From Bacillota bacterium (GTDB lineage Bacteria > Bacillota > DSM-12270 > Thermacetogeniales > Thermacetogeniaceae), in contig JABLXW010000014.1 in assembly GCA_013177945.1 (NCBI GenBank), positions 1 to 64,000 of the forward strand: a stretch of DNA of 64,000 bases, read 5' to 3'. Numbering within the stretch: position 1 is the stretch's first letter; each line of letters begins with the position of its first letter. The translations under genes were made by a program, and so were the position numbers. The notes under the pieces were generated by a model that was not told where the DNA came from, made no database searches, and saw only the letters and a program-made list of their open reading frames with translations. Below are positions 44,707 through 53,984 of this stretch, in pieces.

Positions 44707-44965
44707 GTTAATCCCACGCCCCCTCCCCCGTTCCGTTCACGGCGAGGTCTGCTCCCGACCCCCACCGGCCTGCCCTCCGATCCGCAGATAGTCTACGTTT
44801 CCTCACCCTGCGGGTAACGGCTCACCGGTCCAGCCGCCGTGCGGCCCCCAGCATCACGCTTGTTATCATTCGTAAAACGAGGGGAAAAGCAAAGCCCCCG
44901 TACTGTTTTTACGGGGACCTCCTCATCCCGAAGCCCGACTGCTTCGCCGAAATACTTTAGTTTTC
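44707..44965 (-). ncRNA. Short attenuator-like leader of the EAL gene
   Basis: A diverged, shortened relative of the amtB/nifH leaders. P1 is CGGC/GTCG with hexaloop GAAGCA (44936-44949). The conserved segment is GGGATGAGGAGGTCCCCG. P2 is CCCCGTA/TACGGGG (44896-44916), where a C-G pair of the long form is T-A: a compensatory change. P2 is followed by GCTTTGCTTTTCCCC, so it could act directly as a weak terminator. P3, P4 and the distal terminator are not found. Confidence 0.65.
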
Positions 44966-44971
44966 TAATTA

Positions 44972-45029
44972 TTTTTACACGAGTCTCTCAAAAATACAAC
45001 CCCTTTGGGAAAAAGTATTTTGTATACTT
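44972..45029 (-). promoter_or_regulatory. EAL-gene promoter with upstream palindrome
   Basis: -35 TTGTAT (44994-44999) and -10 TAAAAA (44972-44977) are 16 bp apart on the minus strand. The palindrome AAGTAT-N5-ATACTT (45013-45029) lies 13 bp upstream of the -35. The stretch from the palindrome to the -10 is nearly identical to that of amtB, pointing to a duplicated promoter. Confidence 0.65.
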
Positions 45030-45197
45030 TTAACTCCTCCGTCGGCACCCTCAGTCTGATGTCCTTCAATTAGAAGTTATCCTGGAGTATTGCAAAAATG
45101 CAAAGAGCATCATGATAAGGTTGGTTTTAGAAAAAGTCCGGATTTCCGCAAAGTGCCTTTTAACACGCAATTTTTTTTGGAGAAGGATAGAAAAGGT
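45030..45197. other. Intergenic stretch upstream of the EAL promoter
   Basis: Nothing is supported in this AT-rich interval between the EAL control region and the 3' end of the Uma2 gene. No clear terminator was found. Confidence 0.4.
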
Positions 45198-45773
45198 TCA
45201 GAGCGCGGCGAAGATCTCTTTTGCTTCTGCCTCAAACCCCTGCAAAACAAGGGATTTAACCTTTCCCTCCGCTTCGACCCTCTGGTTCAGGGAAAATTTA
45301 CCCTCCTGCCCCACATATACTTCAACACTTTTGTCTTCGGGATCCACAATCCAGTATTCTTTCACTCCGTGGGCGGCATAGGTCCTCGCCTTTTTCTTTA
45401 AATCGTAATAGGCGGTGGAGGGAGATAAAATCTCGATTACCAGATCGGGAGCGCCGTTGATTCTGGCAGGCTCGATGATCTGGAACCTGTCTTTCGCAAC
45501 AAAAACAATGTCAGGCTGGTAAGTTTCCTTTTCTTCGAAATAGACATCTATGGGTGCAGAAAAAACCATACCCAGGTTCTTCGCAGTAATAAAAGCAAAA
45601 ATCCACCCTCCCAAGCGCATAGAAATAGCTTGATGATAAGTTGTCGGCGACGGAGTCATCACCAGCTTGCCTCCTATGAGCTGGTAGGGAGCCCCCTCGG
45701 GCAGCAGGGCGTAATCCTCATAGGTATAAACTTCTTTCTGGGGAATTTTGATCTCTCCCGGCGACAGGCTCAT
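45198..45773 (-). CDS. Uma2-family (DUF820) putative endonuclease
   Basis: A 191-residue Uma2/DUF820 protein with the restriction-endonuclease-like fold: YTYEDYALLPEGAPYQLIGG, MTPSPTTYHQAISMRLGGWI, YQPDIVFVAKD (active-site Asp), APDLVIEILSPST (Asp/Glu) and KARTYAAHGVKEYWIVDPED with the catalytic Lys. The cellular role of the family is unclear; it is frequent in cyanobacteria and Clostridia. ATG 45773 follows GGTGGTGG. Confidence 0.92.
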   Translation of the reverse strand: MSLSPGEIKIPQKEVYTYEDYALLPEGAPYQLIGGKLVMTPSPTTYHQAISMRLGGWIFAFITAKNLGMVFSAPIDVYFEEKETYQPDIVFVAKDRFQIIEPARINGAPDLVIEILSPSTAYYDLKKKARTYAAHGVKEYWIVDPEDKSVEVYVGQEGKFSLNQRVEAEGKVKSLVLQGFEAEAKEIFAAL

Positions 45774-46062
45774 CAAAGATCCACCACCCTTCTGTGCTTA
45801 CACATATTTTAACACGAATTTTTCCTTTCAGGAAAGCTTTTCATTAAGTGGTCCGGGATAAGCCCAAATCTTTCTTCAATAAGTGGCAGGCTCTTGCGCT
45901 CCCACCCCGCCTCCCTTCTGGTCACGTTTTTGTGATGATGAGCATAATTATAGAAGAAGAGGTGGCAACGGCGCCATGAGTTTTCTGCAAAACGAGGGCG
46001 CCGCTTACTTTTATCCAGACCCAACCGCCGTTCAATTTTCTTATCCAGAGGAGTTGAGTGAG

Positions 46063-47909
46063 ATGTGCGGAATCGCAGGCTGGATCGACCGGGAAAGAGA
46101 CCTCACCCGGGAACTCCCGGTTCTCGAAAAGATGAGGGAAAGCCTGGCGCACCGGGGGCCCGATGCCGCAGGGATGTGGGTCTCGCCCGCGGCCGCCCTG
46201 GTGCACCGCCGCCTGATTGTGGTGGACCCGCAGGGAGGGGAGCAGCCCATGGTGCGGAGGCGCGGCGAGCGCTGCTGCGTCATCACCTACAACGGCGAAC
46301 TGTACAACACCAGGGAGTTGCGCCGCGAACTGGAGGCGCTGGGGCATGTTTTTCGCGGCTACTCGGACACCGAGGTGCTGCTGGCCTCTTACGTGGAATG
46401 GGGGAGGGAGTGCGTGGCGCGCCTCAACGGGATCTTCGCCTTCGCCATCTGGGACGAGGCCGACCAGAGCCTGTTCTTAGCGCGCGACCGCCTGGGGGTG
46501 AAGCCCCTCTTCTACTGCCGGCAGGGGAACGCCTTCCTCTTCGGGTCGGAGCTGAAAGCGCTCCTCGCCCACCCCCATGGTCAGGCCAGAGATCGATGCC
46601 GAAGGCCTGGCCGAAATCCTGGTCATGGGCCCCGGTCGGACGCCGGGGCACGGGGTTTTCCGCGGGGTTAAAGAACTCAAGCCCGGCTGGTGCCTGGTCT
46701 GGAACCGCTACGGAATCCGCGCGCAGCAGTACTGGAGGCTTGAGAGCCAGCCGCACCGGGACGACCCGGAAACCACCGCAGCCAGGATCCGCTCCCTCCT
46801 GGAGGATACGGTCGAGCGGCAGCTGGTTTCCGACGTCCCGGTCTGCGCCCTCCTTTCGGGCGGCCTTGATTCCAGCGCCATCACGGCCCTTGCCGCCCGC
46901 GCCTGCGAGCAGAAGGGCCTTGGGCCCCTTGACACCTACTCTGTGGATTATGTCGACCAAGGCCGCTACTTCCGTGCGAACCTGTACGAGCGGGACGCCG
47001 ACCTTCCCTGGGCGGAAAAGGTCTCTGCCCGGTTGGGGACACGCCACCACCACATCACCATCGGGACAGATGAACTGGCGGAAGCCCTCGAAGCAGCCCT
47101 CCGCGCCCGCGACCTGCCCGGCATGGCCGACATCGACGCCTCCCTCTACCTTTTCTGCAGGGAAATCAAAAAGGGGGCTACTGTTGCCGTCTCCGGGGAA
47201 GCGGCAGATGAGATCTTCGGCGGCTACCCCTGGTTTTACCGTGAGGACAGCCTGAACTGCGGCACCTTTCCCTGGAACCGGATGCTCCCCGAACGGATGC
47301 GCCTCTTCTCCCCCGAACTCCGCGCCAGAATCCGGCCTGAGGAGTACCTTGCCGAACGGTACCGTGAGGCCATCGCAGAGGTGCCCCGCCTGCCGGGGGA
47401 GGATCCCTTTGAGGCCCGGATGCGGGAGATGCTGTACCTGAACATCACCAGGTTCATGCCGATCCTCCTCGAGCGCAAAGATCGGATGAGCATGGCGGTC
47501 GGCCTCGAGGTGCGGGTTCCTTACTGCGACCACCGCCTGGTGGAGTACGCCTGGAACATCCCCTGGAGGATGAAAACCTGCGGCCGGAGAGAAAAAGGGA
47601 TCCTGGCGCCGCGCCCTGAAGGGGCTGCTGCCGGAGGAGGTGCTTGCAAGGCGGAAAAGCCCGTACCCCAAGACCCACCACCCCGCCTACCTGGAGGCGG
47701 TCCGCGCCCGCGCCCGGGAGATCCTGAGCGACCCAAACTCCCCGCTCCTCCCTCTGCTCAACGCGGCGGCGGTGCGGGAGGTGGTGGATTCCGGCGCCCG
47801 GGAGTTCGACCCGGCCTGGTTCAGCCAGCTCATGGGGGGCGCCCAGCTTCTCGCCTACCTCGTCCAGCTGGACATGTGGCTGCGGGAATACCGTGTAGCG
47901 ATCACCTGA
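46063..47909 (+). pseudogene. asnB: Asparagine synthetase (glutamine-hydrolysing), two frameshifts
   Basis: Three frames join into one AsnB of about 614 residues. Segment 1 (46063 to about 46576) is the class II amidotransferase: MCGIAGWIDRERDLT with nucleophile Cys2, SLAHRGPDAAG, TYNGELYNTRELR and DRLGVKPLFY. Segment 2 (to about 47605) is the synthetase: VCALLSGGLDSSAITALAA (P-loop), EAADEIFGGYPWFY, KDRMSMAVGLEVRVPYCDH. Segment 3 (to 47909) is the C-terminus LARRKSPYPKTHHPAYLEAV. Each break is a one-base gain: the C5 run at 46572-46576 and GG at 47605-47606. AGAGGAG precedes the ATG. Confidence 0.9.
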
Positions 47910-48051
47910 ACTCCAAAGGAACACCCGGCTCGGCAGCCCCTTGCTTCAACTCCCCAGGCTGCCGAAAACAGGTAATACTGCCCATTACCAACGATCGCTC
48001 CCGAAGAGTTTTTCCCGTCCCATGTCACACTCTGAATCTGTGATAAGTCCC

Positions 48052-48591
48052 TTAACCGGTTTCCCCAACGGGCAGAAGCTGATAGATTGCAAAGCCATCT
48101 TTCCGGAAGGCCATGTTAAAACATTTCCCGTCAGGTGATACCTGAAACATCTCCCCCGTGCTCAGGTTTGGCGGATACTCCTTCGGACGCTCTTTTTCCA
48201 GGGTGACCCGGTACTCACTCTTCCTGGCCAGGTCGCGGGAGAAAACCACAACGTAGAAGTCGCTAGTTCCCATCAGGCTGGCCGGTTTAACGCCAACATA
48301 AATATTTCCTTTCTGATCGCTGCCCCGGTAGAAAACATTCACGCCTTCCCTCTCGAAAATTGGGACAGTGAAATCGTAAGCTTTTAACTTTACCTGCCAG
48401 GGCCCCTCCCGAGTATCAATTTCGTAAAAGGGAGTATCTTTATAAATCCCGGCGTAGCGCTCGCTTTTAACTCCAAGCAATTTTCCTTCGGCATCGACAA
48501 CGGCTGCGAAAGGCGCCTGATCCAGCCCGTTACCCCACCCCTCGGGCGGAGCATCGCGGCGAACCATAAAAAGAGACCTCTTTTTCCACAT
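48052..48591 (-). CDS. Hypothetical soluble protein
   Basis: A 179-residue protein without signal peptide or membrane segment: MWKKRSLFMVRRDAPPEGW, then a beta-rich body (VNVFYRGSDQKGNIYVGVKP, SDFYVVVFSRDLARKSEYRV) and an end ENP-like MAFRKDGFAIYQLLPV. No family recognised. GGAGGTG is 8 nt before the ATG, so it is probably expressed. Confidence 0.65.
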   Translation of the reverse strand: MWKKRSLFMVRRDAPPEGWGNGLDQAPFAAVVDAEGKLLGVKSERYAGIYKDTPFYEIDTREGPWQVKLKAYDFTVPIFEREGVNVFYRGSDQKGNIYVGVKPASLMGTSDFYVVVFSRDLARKSEYRVTLEKERPKEYPPNLSTGEMFQVSPDGKCFNMAFRKDGFAIYQLLPVGETG

Positions 48592-48923
48592 TTTTTCTTC
48601 ACCTCCAAAGATTAACCACCGCTACCGACGGCATTGAAGTAAAACATATAGGGACCAGGATCCCTGGACCAGTACCAACCGGGTATAAGTTCTTCCTTAA
48701 CGCCATTATTCGAACTGCTTGAATGAATATCTAGGGAAGCTACCAGAAAACTTGACGGCTGCAATTTCGCCGAATTAGGAAAAAATAGGGGGCCTCACAA
48801 ATAAGGAGACAAAATCGGGAATCCATGGGTCGGTGGAGGGAATGAGGGGGCAGGCAGTCCGGGCTCAGGGAGGCGGCAAAAAACCTCCCGCTCTATCGGA
48901 ATGGGAGGATCGCTTTTGCCCGA
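48592..48923. other. Intergenic interval, nothing recognised
   Basis: No gene, promoter with good boxes or terminator was identified in these 332 bp. Short frames here lack ribosome sites. Confidence 0.45.
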
Positions 48924-49364
48924 TCAAAACGCCTGGCGGGGCCTGCCGCGCCCCCCGGGCTGCTCAAGTTTTTGCGCCACAAAGGCCACCGCTTCCGCCG
49001 CCAGCCTGACAGCCTCCTGGGCCGCCTCCTGGTTGTACACCTGGGCCGGGATGCCGTCCGGAAGCCCGTTGGGATACCGGGTTGGAATATAGTAACCGTC
49101 CAGCACAGACCAGCGCCGCACTTTGTCTTTGAACTCTCCATCCAGCTCAACCGCCTCTGCGCCCAGTCTGGCAATGGAGTGCCCCAAGACGACTTCCAGC
49201 CCCTGGGCGTAGAGAAAAGCCTTCAAGACCTTCTCCGCGATCTGCTGGGAGAGAAAGCAGGCCAGGTAGTAGCCCCCCCTCTGGGCCAAATCCTCTGCCC
49301 ACTTCAGATCTTCCCGGGCCTGCTCCAGCCACCTCAAACCTTCTTCCAGGCTACTCCTGCGCAT
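48924..49364 (-). CDS. HEPN-domain protein (pair 2)
   Basis: A 146-residue HEPN protein: SSLEEGLRWLEQAREDLKWA, GGYYLACFLSQQIAEKVLKA (the conserved helix), GHSIARLGAEAVELDG, then LDGYYIPTRYPNGLPDGIPA, typical of the HEPN branch found beside MNT genes. ATG 49364 lies inside the MNT gene end. By family knowledge it is an RNase toxin or nucleic-acid-binding partner of the MNT protein. Confidence 0.88.
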   Translation of the reverse strand: MRRSSLEEGLRWLEQAREDLKWAEDLAQRGGYYLACFLSQQIAEKVLKAFLYAQGLEVVLGHSIARLGAEAVELDGEFKDKVRRWSVLDGYYIPTRYPNGLPDGIPAQVYNQEAAQEAVRLAAEAVAFVAQKLEQPGGRGRPRQAF

Positions 49365-49698
49365 ACAGCACAATCTCCTCATCCTGGATTTTTTTAAAAA
49401 AGCCCCTGCTTTTAAGGGCTTCCAGCTCCGCCGGAGTGTAACAGAGAATGTCGCAGTCCACCGGAAGCTCTAGAAGCCCATAAATCCGACGCAGCCGGGT
49501 CACAAAGTCCTCCTCCGTATCCATCACCACCAGAACGTCCAGGTCGGTGAGAAGGTCCCTGCTCCCCCGCGCGTAAGAGCCGAAGACGCTGATTTTCTTC
49601 ACTTCCGGAAGGGAAGAAAGGGTGCGGACCAAACTCTTGAGCGCCTCCCTGAGGCTGGCCGAGTATTTTTTCCTCCTGGCCGCCAGATCTGGAGCCAT
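49351..49698 (-). CDS. Minimal nucleotidyltransferase (pair 2)
   Basis: A 115-residue MNT: SSLPEVKKISVFGSYARGSR and DLLTDLDVLVVMDTEEDF give the G-S-Y-x-R-G...D-x-D active site, and LPVDCDILCYTPAELEAL holds the third acid. ATG 49698 (MAPDLAARRKKY) is preferred over far-upstream starts because GCAGGTGA precedes it. It overlaps the HEPN gene by 14 bp. The gene order, MNT before HEPN, matches pair 1 at 35.3-36.0 kb. Confidence 0.88.
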   Translation of the reverse strand: MAPDLAARRKKYSASLREALKSLVRTLSSLPEVKKISVFGSYARGSRDLLTDLDVLVVMDTEEDFVTRLRRIYGLLELPVDCDILCYTPAELEALKSRGFFKKIQDEEIVLYAQE

Positions 49699-49929
49699 GC
49701 CGGTCACCTGCCCCGCCAGTTCCTGGGCACTTCGCAAATCCTGATGGCCGGCGATTTTTGCCTGAACGAAGTTTACACTGTTTCCGGCCCAGAACAAGCA
49801 AAATATCCGGCACCAGGACTTCTCCCCAAGTTTATTATTCTCTCGAATGGATAATATTTTTAATGTTTGATAAATCGGTTTATCTGGTTTCAAAAATTAG
49901 GTTAACTTTCCAGATATTATTGATTCAGA

Positions 49930-50157
49930 CTAAAGCAAAAAACAGGGATTTAGTGATCTTTTCCAGGGAGGTCGCGTCGCTGCCGCCCCGGTGACCCTGA
50001 TCGTAGACCGCTGCCTGGCCCAGGTGCTTGTGGCGAGGACGACGCAGATGATGAGGCTCAGCCCGAGAACGGCGGCGGAAATAATGAGCTGCGGGCACCT
50101 GTTTTCGGCATTCTGGCAGGTCAGCCTTGTTCGGTACCACCTCCGCCCGCGCTGCAC
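49930..50157 (-). pseudogene. Possible N-terminal fragment of a SIMPL-type protein
   Basis: A frame reads ENRCPQLIISAAVLGLSLII then CVVLATSTWARQRSTIRVTG and then loses similarity. A short N-terminus, one membrane anchor and an S-T-I-R-V-T-G-A strand resemble the start of SIMPL (DUF541) proteins, whose body is missing. Overlaps the end of dam. Weak evidence; may be chance. Confidence 0.3.
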
Positions 50158-51002
50158 CCGTAGTTCCTGATCACCAGTTCAGCCACCGGCCGCCTTTTGT
50201 CGGCCCGGCAGTTGATCGCCCTCTTCGCCCAGACCGTGCGAACATCATACCCCTGGTACAGGTCTCTAACGAGCGGCGTATCAGAATTTGAGAGCATGAC
50301 GAAACACCCGCGCCGGTCAAGCTCGCGGAAAACCCCGGCCAGCCGCCGCTGGTCCTCTTCCCCGAAGGCATCTGCGGTGTACTCCGTGAAATTCGCCGTC
50401 CCGGATAGGGGATTGTAAGGGGGGTCGAAGTAAACAAAATCTCCCGGCCGGGCAAAATCAAGCACTCTGCTGAAATCGTCAAGGAGGACCTCGGCCCTCC
50501 TGAGAGCAGCGCTCACGAGGTGGAGGTTCTCTTCATCCACTATTTTGGGGTTCTTGTAGCGCCCGAACGGAACATTGTGCCTTCCCTGCCTGTTCACGCG
50601 CCAGAGGCCGTTGTAAGCGGTCCTGTTGAGGAAGAGAAAGCGCGATGCCCGCGCCACCGGATCCAGCTTCTCAGGGTCGAGGGCCCGCACCTGGTAGTAG
50701 TAGCTGGCCTCGTTTTTGTGCCCTTGCGCATGGAAGATAAGCTTCTCCAGATGGTCGCGCACAACAATGTAGAAGTTAATGAGCTCTGGGTTATTATCGA
50801 TCAGCACGGCCTTGTCAGGGAGAAGGTGGAAGAAAACGGCCCCACCCCCCACGAAGGGCTCATGGTAGATCCCAAACCTCTCGGGAAACAAGGGCTCAAA
50901 CTGGGGGATGAGCTGCCCCTTGCCTCCCGCCCATTTGACTGGGGGCTTGGGCCTCGCTCTTTTTTCAAACAAAACCGTATCCACCAGGCATCGCCTCACC
51001 AT
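50121..51002 (-). CDS. dam: DNA adenine methyltransferase (Dam family)
   Basis: A 293-residue alpha-class N6-adenine methyltransferase. SAM motif PPVKWAGGKGQLIPQFEPLF, YHEPFVGGGAVFFHL, NNPELINFYIVVRDH, FLFLNRTAYNGLWRVNRQGR (target recognition) and catalytic DPPY in FVYFDPPYNPL. Recognition site cannot be read (often GATC). No restriction enzyme gene is adjacent, so it is an orphan in this window. It is flanked by gene fragments on both sides. Confidence 0.93.
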   Translation of the reverse strand: MVRRCLVDTVLFEKRARPKPPVKWAGGKGQLIPQFEPLFPERFGIYHEPFVGGGAVFFHLLPDKAVLIDNNPELINFYIVVRDHLEKLIFHAQGHKNEASYYYQVRALDPEKLDPVARASRFLFLNRTAYNGLWRVNRQGRHNVPFGRYKNPKIVDEENLHLVSAALRRAEVLLDDFSRVLDFARPGDFVYFDPPYNPLSGTANFTEYTADAFGEEDQRRLAGVFRELDRRGCFVMLSNSDTPLVRDLYQGYDVRTVWAKRAINCRADKRRPVAELVIRNYGCSAGGGGTEQG

Positions 51003-51265
51003 CAGATGAAGGCCGTGGAGGGCACTTCAAGCTGCCGGCCGGAGCCAGCCTTTCTGGCCTCTTTTTCGGCATACATCCTGGCATCCGCAACCGTGAGGAG
51101 GGAATCCACATCTTTACCATCCTCAGGGTAATAGGCCAGCCCCACAGAAAAGCTAACCATCACGCCCTGAAAAGAAGCCAGCTCCGCGCTCAGGTTCCTT
51201 TCGAGCCTCAACCTGAACTTCTCCAGAGGCGGCCCCTGGTTTATGAAAAGGCAACCAGGCTTTCT
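51002..51265 (-). pseudogene. GGDEF-domain C-terminal fragment
   Basis: An open frame codes FINQGPPLEKFRLRLERNLS, VMVSFSVGLAYYPEDGKDVD and LLTVADARMYAEKEARKAGS. This is the last third of a diguanylate cyclase domain. The GG(D/E)EF motif and everything before it are missing. Its end overlaps the dam start. It could be the trace of a deleted c-di-GMP synthase. Confidence 0.7.
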
Positions 51266-51456
51266 GTTTAATCTTTGACAAATTTTTCTCGATTCCTGCC
51301 GGAAATAAAAACGAGGAGCGAGGTGAACGTCGCGGAGACGACAAACACCGCCATGGCGCGCCTGCGCAGCGCCAGGGCCGGCCGGTTGAACGGCAGCCGG
51401 TGAGAAAGCGGCCGGCTGCCGCGGCAGGCCGGTTGGAGTGCGGCCTGAATGCGAAG

Positions 51457-53685
51457 TCAGGACCTGTTAAGGATCTGGTAGAGGGCAGAGGCTCCCTCCG
51501 CACGCGTCAGGCCGGACCCGGGGTCGAAGCCTTTGTTTAAATCGAAGATTCCGAGCCCCGCGGCCAGGGCCAGGCAACCCTGCTCGGAGGCCGGCAGACC
51601 TGCCAGACCTGGGGGCAGGGACCAGATGCTGGCAAGTCCTGCCACCTCGTCCCAGCCCAGAGCGCGCACCACCAGGCGGGCCAGCGCAAGCTTGCTCAAG
51701 TCTTCCCGGGGCGAGTACTGCTCGCCGGGCTTCAGAATGCCGAGCATCAGGGCCTGGCGGCAGGCCTTTTCAAACTCCCGGTCAGGATCGGAGGCAGGCC
51801 GCGGCTGCCAGCCGGAAGCCCGCACCAGCCAGATTAAAAAGTCGCGCTGCGAAAGCCTTGCCTCCGGGTGAAAGGCGGCTTCGAACACCGGGATAATCCT
51901 GGCTTTCGCCAGCAGGTTTACGGCACCGGCAGCGGGGTGTCCGGAGAGGTCGGAAAAGGCCATCTGGTCCGCACCCTGCTTTGGCTGGAAGTCGTAATCC
52001 AGCCCTGTTCCCTGAAAGGCATCGACATAGACAGGGGATTTGCCTGTGTCTAAAGCGTAGACGAGGCGAATGGGGCGATCCTCTGGCGGCTGGTACGGAG
52101 TGGGAAAATCCCGCCGGTAGCACAAAACGAGAGAACCGCCCGCAAGAAAGACATTTTCTGCCTGCTCCCTGCTGATCACTCCCCGCGCCTCTGGGAACTT
52201 CATCTCCCACCAGTTGAGCCGGTAGCTTGTAATCTTCCCCTGAACGGCATCGACGTAGATCTGGACGCCATTCCCCCTGAAGGGGATGCCGTTCACAAGG
52301 CGCGCCGCCGTAAAGCCGTAGGCCACCGGCTTCGGCTTCACCTGCCCGGGCTCAGACGCAGCAGGTTTATGCACAGGATAGGGACCGGGCACCGGGGCGA
52401 CGCGCAGCTCCTCAAGTTCTCCTAAATAGCTGCCCGCGACTCTGGCAAGGAAGCGGGAGGCCATATCCCGCGCCCCGGCTTCGGTGATGCGGGGTTCCCC
52501 GGTCGGCTCCGGGCCGGGGCCGGAGAGGTTAAAGCTGACGACCTGCCCTTTTCCGGCCTCAACGCCTACGTTGAGAGACCTTTCTTCATCTTTGTTCCGC
52601 CAGTAGAAGTTCCAGACCTTCTGCCCTGAAAAGTATTCCTGCTGCAGGCTGGAACTTTCAAGGTCAAAGCCGGGGGGAATCTCGATCTGGGAGCGTGCAA
52701 GATCAAGGGCCTTTTCCCTGCTGATGAGCTTTTCCATCTCGGCCAGGGCTGCCTGTTCGGCCGGTGTGAGCGGTGCACTTTTCATTGCCCTGTGCTCCCC
52801 GCCGCCGGCTCCGCCCATTTCGAATCCGTAATAATCGAAATGCCGCTCGGGTTTTAAAATTTCGCCGCTTCTGGCATCGATCATCAATTCACGGGCTTCA
52901 GGGGCAAAAACCAGCCGCGCCGGGGCGTCTCTCTCTTCACCCTGGCGGAAGTAGGCGAGCCGGACCCCGGCGTTTTTCCGCCACAATGCCGCTGCCTGGT
53001 CGGGAGCGATGAGATCTTTTGCCTCCGGAAACTCTAACCGGCCGTCCCAGTTGAAGTGGAAGCTCCGGACCTCGCCCGTATTCGCGTCAACCTCGACGCT
53101 GGCGGAGTTTTCCGGAAAGGGGATGCCGCCCACCATCCGCACAAAGTTAAAGGAGTAAACAGGCGGCATCCCGTCCCGCAGGCTGACATAAGGAAAAGAG
53201 GACCCGTCTTCCGAATCAAGTTTAAGATCCTTCACATAATTCGGTAAAACCCGTTTGAGAAACTCCCCGGCCTTCACCACGGCATCGGCGCGGCTCAGCT
53301 TGGGAAAGCCGCGCCTCGCGGTTCCGGGAGCTGGGGTTTTCCACTGGTCCAGCGACCACAGTTCCCCTGTTTCGGCATTTATCCGGGCATAAATGCTGTC
53401 TGAATCAGGGTGCTCATCGCTGCTCCAGTGCAGTTCCCAGAAAACCCCCTGTTTCTCATCTTCACTGTAGCCCGGTTGGAAATTTTTGTACTCTTCGGGG
53501 ATGCGGACGAACTGCTTTGCGAGCGCGATCGCCTCTTCCAGCGTGATCCTGGCTCCCTTGACCCTGGCAGCCTGCGCTCCCGGAGCCTCCCCGCCGCAAG
53601 CCGGTACCGCCCATCCCAGCGCGCTTCCGCCCAGCATAACAACAGCCAACCAGAGAGCTACCCACCGCCTGGCCCAAACTCTCAC
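51457..53685 (-). CDS. Secreted PepSY/YcdB-like protein with SLH domains
   Basis: A 742-residue exported protein. The signal peptide ends near GSALGWAVPACGG. Two copies of a YcdB/YcdC-type region follow (about 35-330 and 325-570), each with PepSY-like halves: FWELHWSSDEHPDSDSIYAR, VYSFNFVRMVGGIPFPENSA and, in copy 2, YGFTAARLVNGIPFRGNGVQ. The C-terminal 150 residues hold S-layer homology repeats (FSDLSGHPAAGAVNLLAKAR; GLTRAEGASALYQILNRS), which bind the cell wall. GTG 53685 is chosen because AGGAGAGG precedes it and the signal peptide then starts directly. Confidence 0.85.
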   Translation of the reverse strand: MRVWARRWVALWLAVVMLGGSALGWAVPACGGEAPGAQAARVKGARITLEEAIALAKQFVRIPEEYKNFQPGYSEDEKQGVFWELHWSSDEHPDSDSIYARINAETGELWSLDQWKTPAPGTARRGFPKLSRADAVVKAGEFLKRVLPNYVKDLKLDSEDGSSFPYVSLRDGMPPVYSFNFVRMVGGIPFPENSASVEVDANTGEVRSFHFNWDGRLEFPEAKDLIAPDQAAALWRKNAGVRLAYFRQGEERDAPARLVFAPEARELMIDARSGEILKPERHFDYYGFEMGGAGGGEHRAMKSAPLTPAEQAALAEMEKLISREKALDLARSQIEIPPGFDLESSSLQQEYFSGQKVWNFYWRNKDEERSLNVGVEAGKGQVVSFNLSGPGPEPTGEPRITEAGARDMASRFLARVAGSYLGELEELRVAPVPGPYPVHKPAASEPGQVKPKPVAYGFTAARLVNGIPFRGNGVQIYVDAVQGKITSYRLNWWEMKFPEARGVISREQAENVFLAGGSLVLCYRRDFPTPYQPPEDRPIRLVYALDTGKSPVYVDAFQGTGLDYDFQPKQGADQMAFSDLSGHPAAGAVNLLAKARIIPVFEAAFHPEARLSQRDFLIWLVRASGWQPRPASDPDREFEKACRQALMLGILKPGEQYSPREDLSKLALARLVVRALGWDEVAGLASIWSLPPGLAGLPASEQGCLALAAGLGIFDLNKGFDPGSGLTRAEGASALYQILNRS

Positions 53686-53922
53686 AGGTTTCCTCTCCTT
53701 TCGCAGCTTTTCGGGTTCTCCCACCCGCAATTTGCCTTCCTTATTACTTACTACTTACATTTTACTTGCTGCTTACATCTCTTTTTGATTCTAACAGATC
53801 AGGACGACGGTGTATATGTAATATTTGCCTGATATTTGCCTGCAAGAAAATGCGGCATAACCCTGGCTAGCTTTCAACAAGGTAGATTCAGCCGGAGACG
53901 GCTTTGAGGAAGCAGGCGAAGG
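53686..53922. other. Intergenic region between the SLH gene and the glnA control region
   Basis: Contains a run of related TTACTTACTACTTACATTTTAC-like words (53746-53777, quoted in part), an AT-rich stretch that probably includes the SLH-gene promoter. Nothing else is recognised. Confidence 0.4.
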
Positions 53923-53980
53923 AAGTATTATGTATACTTTTAATAATTCGGTTGACAGGTTGACCTGCTCCGATTAATAT
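53923..53980 (+). promoter_or_regulatory. glnA promoter with upstream palindrome
   Basis: TTGACA (53952-53957) and TAATAT (53975-53980) are 17 bp apart. The palindrome AAGTAT-TATGT-ATACTT (53923-53939) lies exactly 12 bp upstream of the -35. The 17-bp sequence is identical to that before nifH. Confidence 0.8.
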
Positions 53981-53984
53981 TAAG

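Noticed and set aside
46065-47671. Long frames on both strands over asnB
   Set aside because: GC-rich shadows; the conserved AsnB motifs lie in the three joined frames of the pseudogene.
51266-51456. Possible membrane-protein tail upstream of the GGDEF fragment
   Set aside because: A minus-strand frame contains LRRRAMAVFVVSATFTSLLV and ends soon after, but without family similarity, start codon or ribosome site it could be chance.
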